Assembly (NCBI RefSeq): GCF_020184175.1
Contig: NC_065531.1
Location: 38,337,213-38,401,212, forward strand
DNA length: 64,000 bases
Source of the DNA: Aphis gossypii
Taxonomy: Eukaryota > Arthropoda > Insecta > Hemiptera > Aphididae
Direction: 5' to 3'
This document shows positions 63,866-64,000 of the stretch, in pieces (within the stretch, counting starts at the first letter, position 1; every line of letters starts with the position of its first letter). The notes beneath the pieces were generated by a model. That model saw nothing but the letters and a program-made list of their open reading frames with translations. It searched no databases and was not told where the DNA came from. Position numbers and translations under genes: made by a program.

Positions 63866-64000
63866 AATTCTGAACGAAGCGAACAACTTATTCATTTTAC
63901 AATGATGCGTGTTATTCATTTATATTTTTACTTTTGTGTCTGCAGATATTTTATTTAGTTTTTGATTCGAGGAACGTATCTGTTAGCAAATCGGATCTAC
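63866..64000 (-). repeat. terminus of a third repeat copy, cut by the window edge
   Basis: TTCTGAACGAAG.GA, then ATTCATTTTACAATGATG.GTGTT, matches the reverse complement of the right ends of copies A and B. From about 63920 onward it diverges from both (TTGTGTCTGCAG, then GATTCGAGGAACGTATCTG), so it belongs to a related subfamily, or the match covers only the shared end. The element continues beyond the window. Confidence 0.65.

Noticed and set aside
1..64000. tRNA, rRNA, snRNA genes and well-known insect miRNAs (for example let-7, bantam, miR-10, iab-4 seeds)
   Set aside because: I read for B-box words, U6 and 5S sequence and these mature miRNA sequences and found none. A covariance-model scan could still reveal divergent ones.
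1..64000. CRISPR arrays, bacterial operons, insertion sequences or integrated viral genes
   Set aside because: The window is eukaryotic in texture, with no spaced direct repeats, no dense coding and no viral protein homology that I recognise.

Overview
This window is eukaryotic nuclear DNA that is mostly non-coding. By eye it is roughly three quarters A+T, with many homopolymer runs and AT-rich palindromic strings. It has no long open reading frame on either strand, no operon-like packing and no ribosome-binding sites. The longest uninterrupted frame is 113 codons, about what chance gives in this composition over 64 kb. The texture (frequent ATAATATTATA strings, recurring GTAGGTACCTA-like words, short CpG-containing islands in AT-rich DNA, and a dispersed repeat ending in CGTTCAGAATCT) resembles an aphid or related sap-sucking hemipteran genome. 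That assignment is inference from memory of such genomes, not a search result.

Layout. Positions 1-8990 are AT-rich with one possible small coding exon (2425-2559), one weak promoter-like patch (3288-3459) and one full copy of a dispersed repeat (7651-8107). A GC-richer island lies at 8990-10090 and contains a TATA box and a near-palindrome. Positions 10091-18300 are featureless AT-rich DNA, followed by an island at 18310-18930. Positions 18931-28280 hold a microsatellite, a diverged minus-strand repeat copy (about 24500-24880) and a clear dead transposase fragment on the minus strand (27277-27560). Positions 28280-34650 form the richest cluster of GC islands. It includes a miRNA-like hairpin (30934-30998), a tiny palindromic MITE candidate (32951-33022) and an AC microsatellite. 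Positions 34650-49480 are AT-rich again, with two small exon or ORF candidates (40551-40608 minus, 44730-44843 plus). Positions 49480-52560 hold two more GC islands. A compact two-exon small-gene candidate lies at 54265-54537, with a poly(A) signal downstream. A further island (57740-58700) carries a C-rich, G-quadruplex-prone tract. The right end has a second full repeat copy (60370-60847), a TATA/Inr promoter candidate (61559-61668) and a third repeat terminus running off the window (63866-64000).

How it works together. I see no confidently identifiable host protein-coding gene. The most economical reading is an intergenic or large-intron region with scattered GC islands that may be promoters, 5' untranslated exons or enhancers, littered with old non-autonomous repeats and one decayed Tc1/mariner-type transposase. 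No undescribed multi-gene system is visible. The items most worth checking are the 30.9 kb hairpin, the 54.3 kb two-exon ORF, and the exon-like motif shared by 24.9 kb and 40.6 kb.
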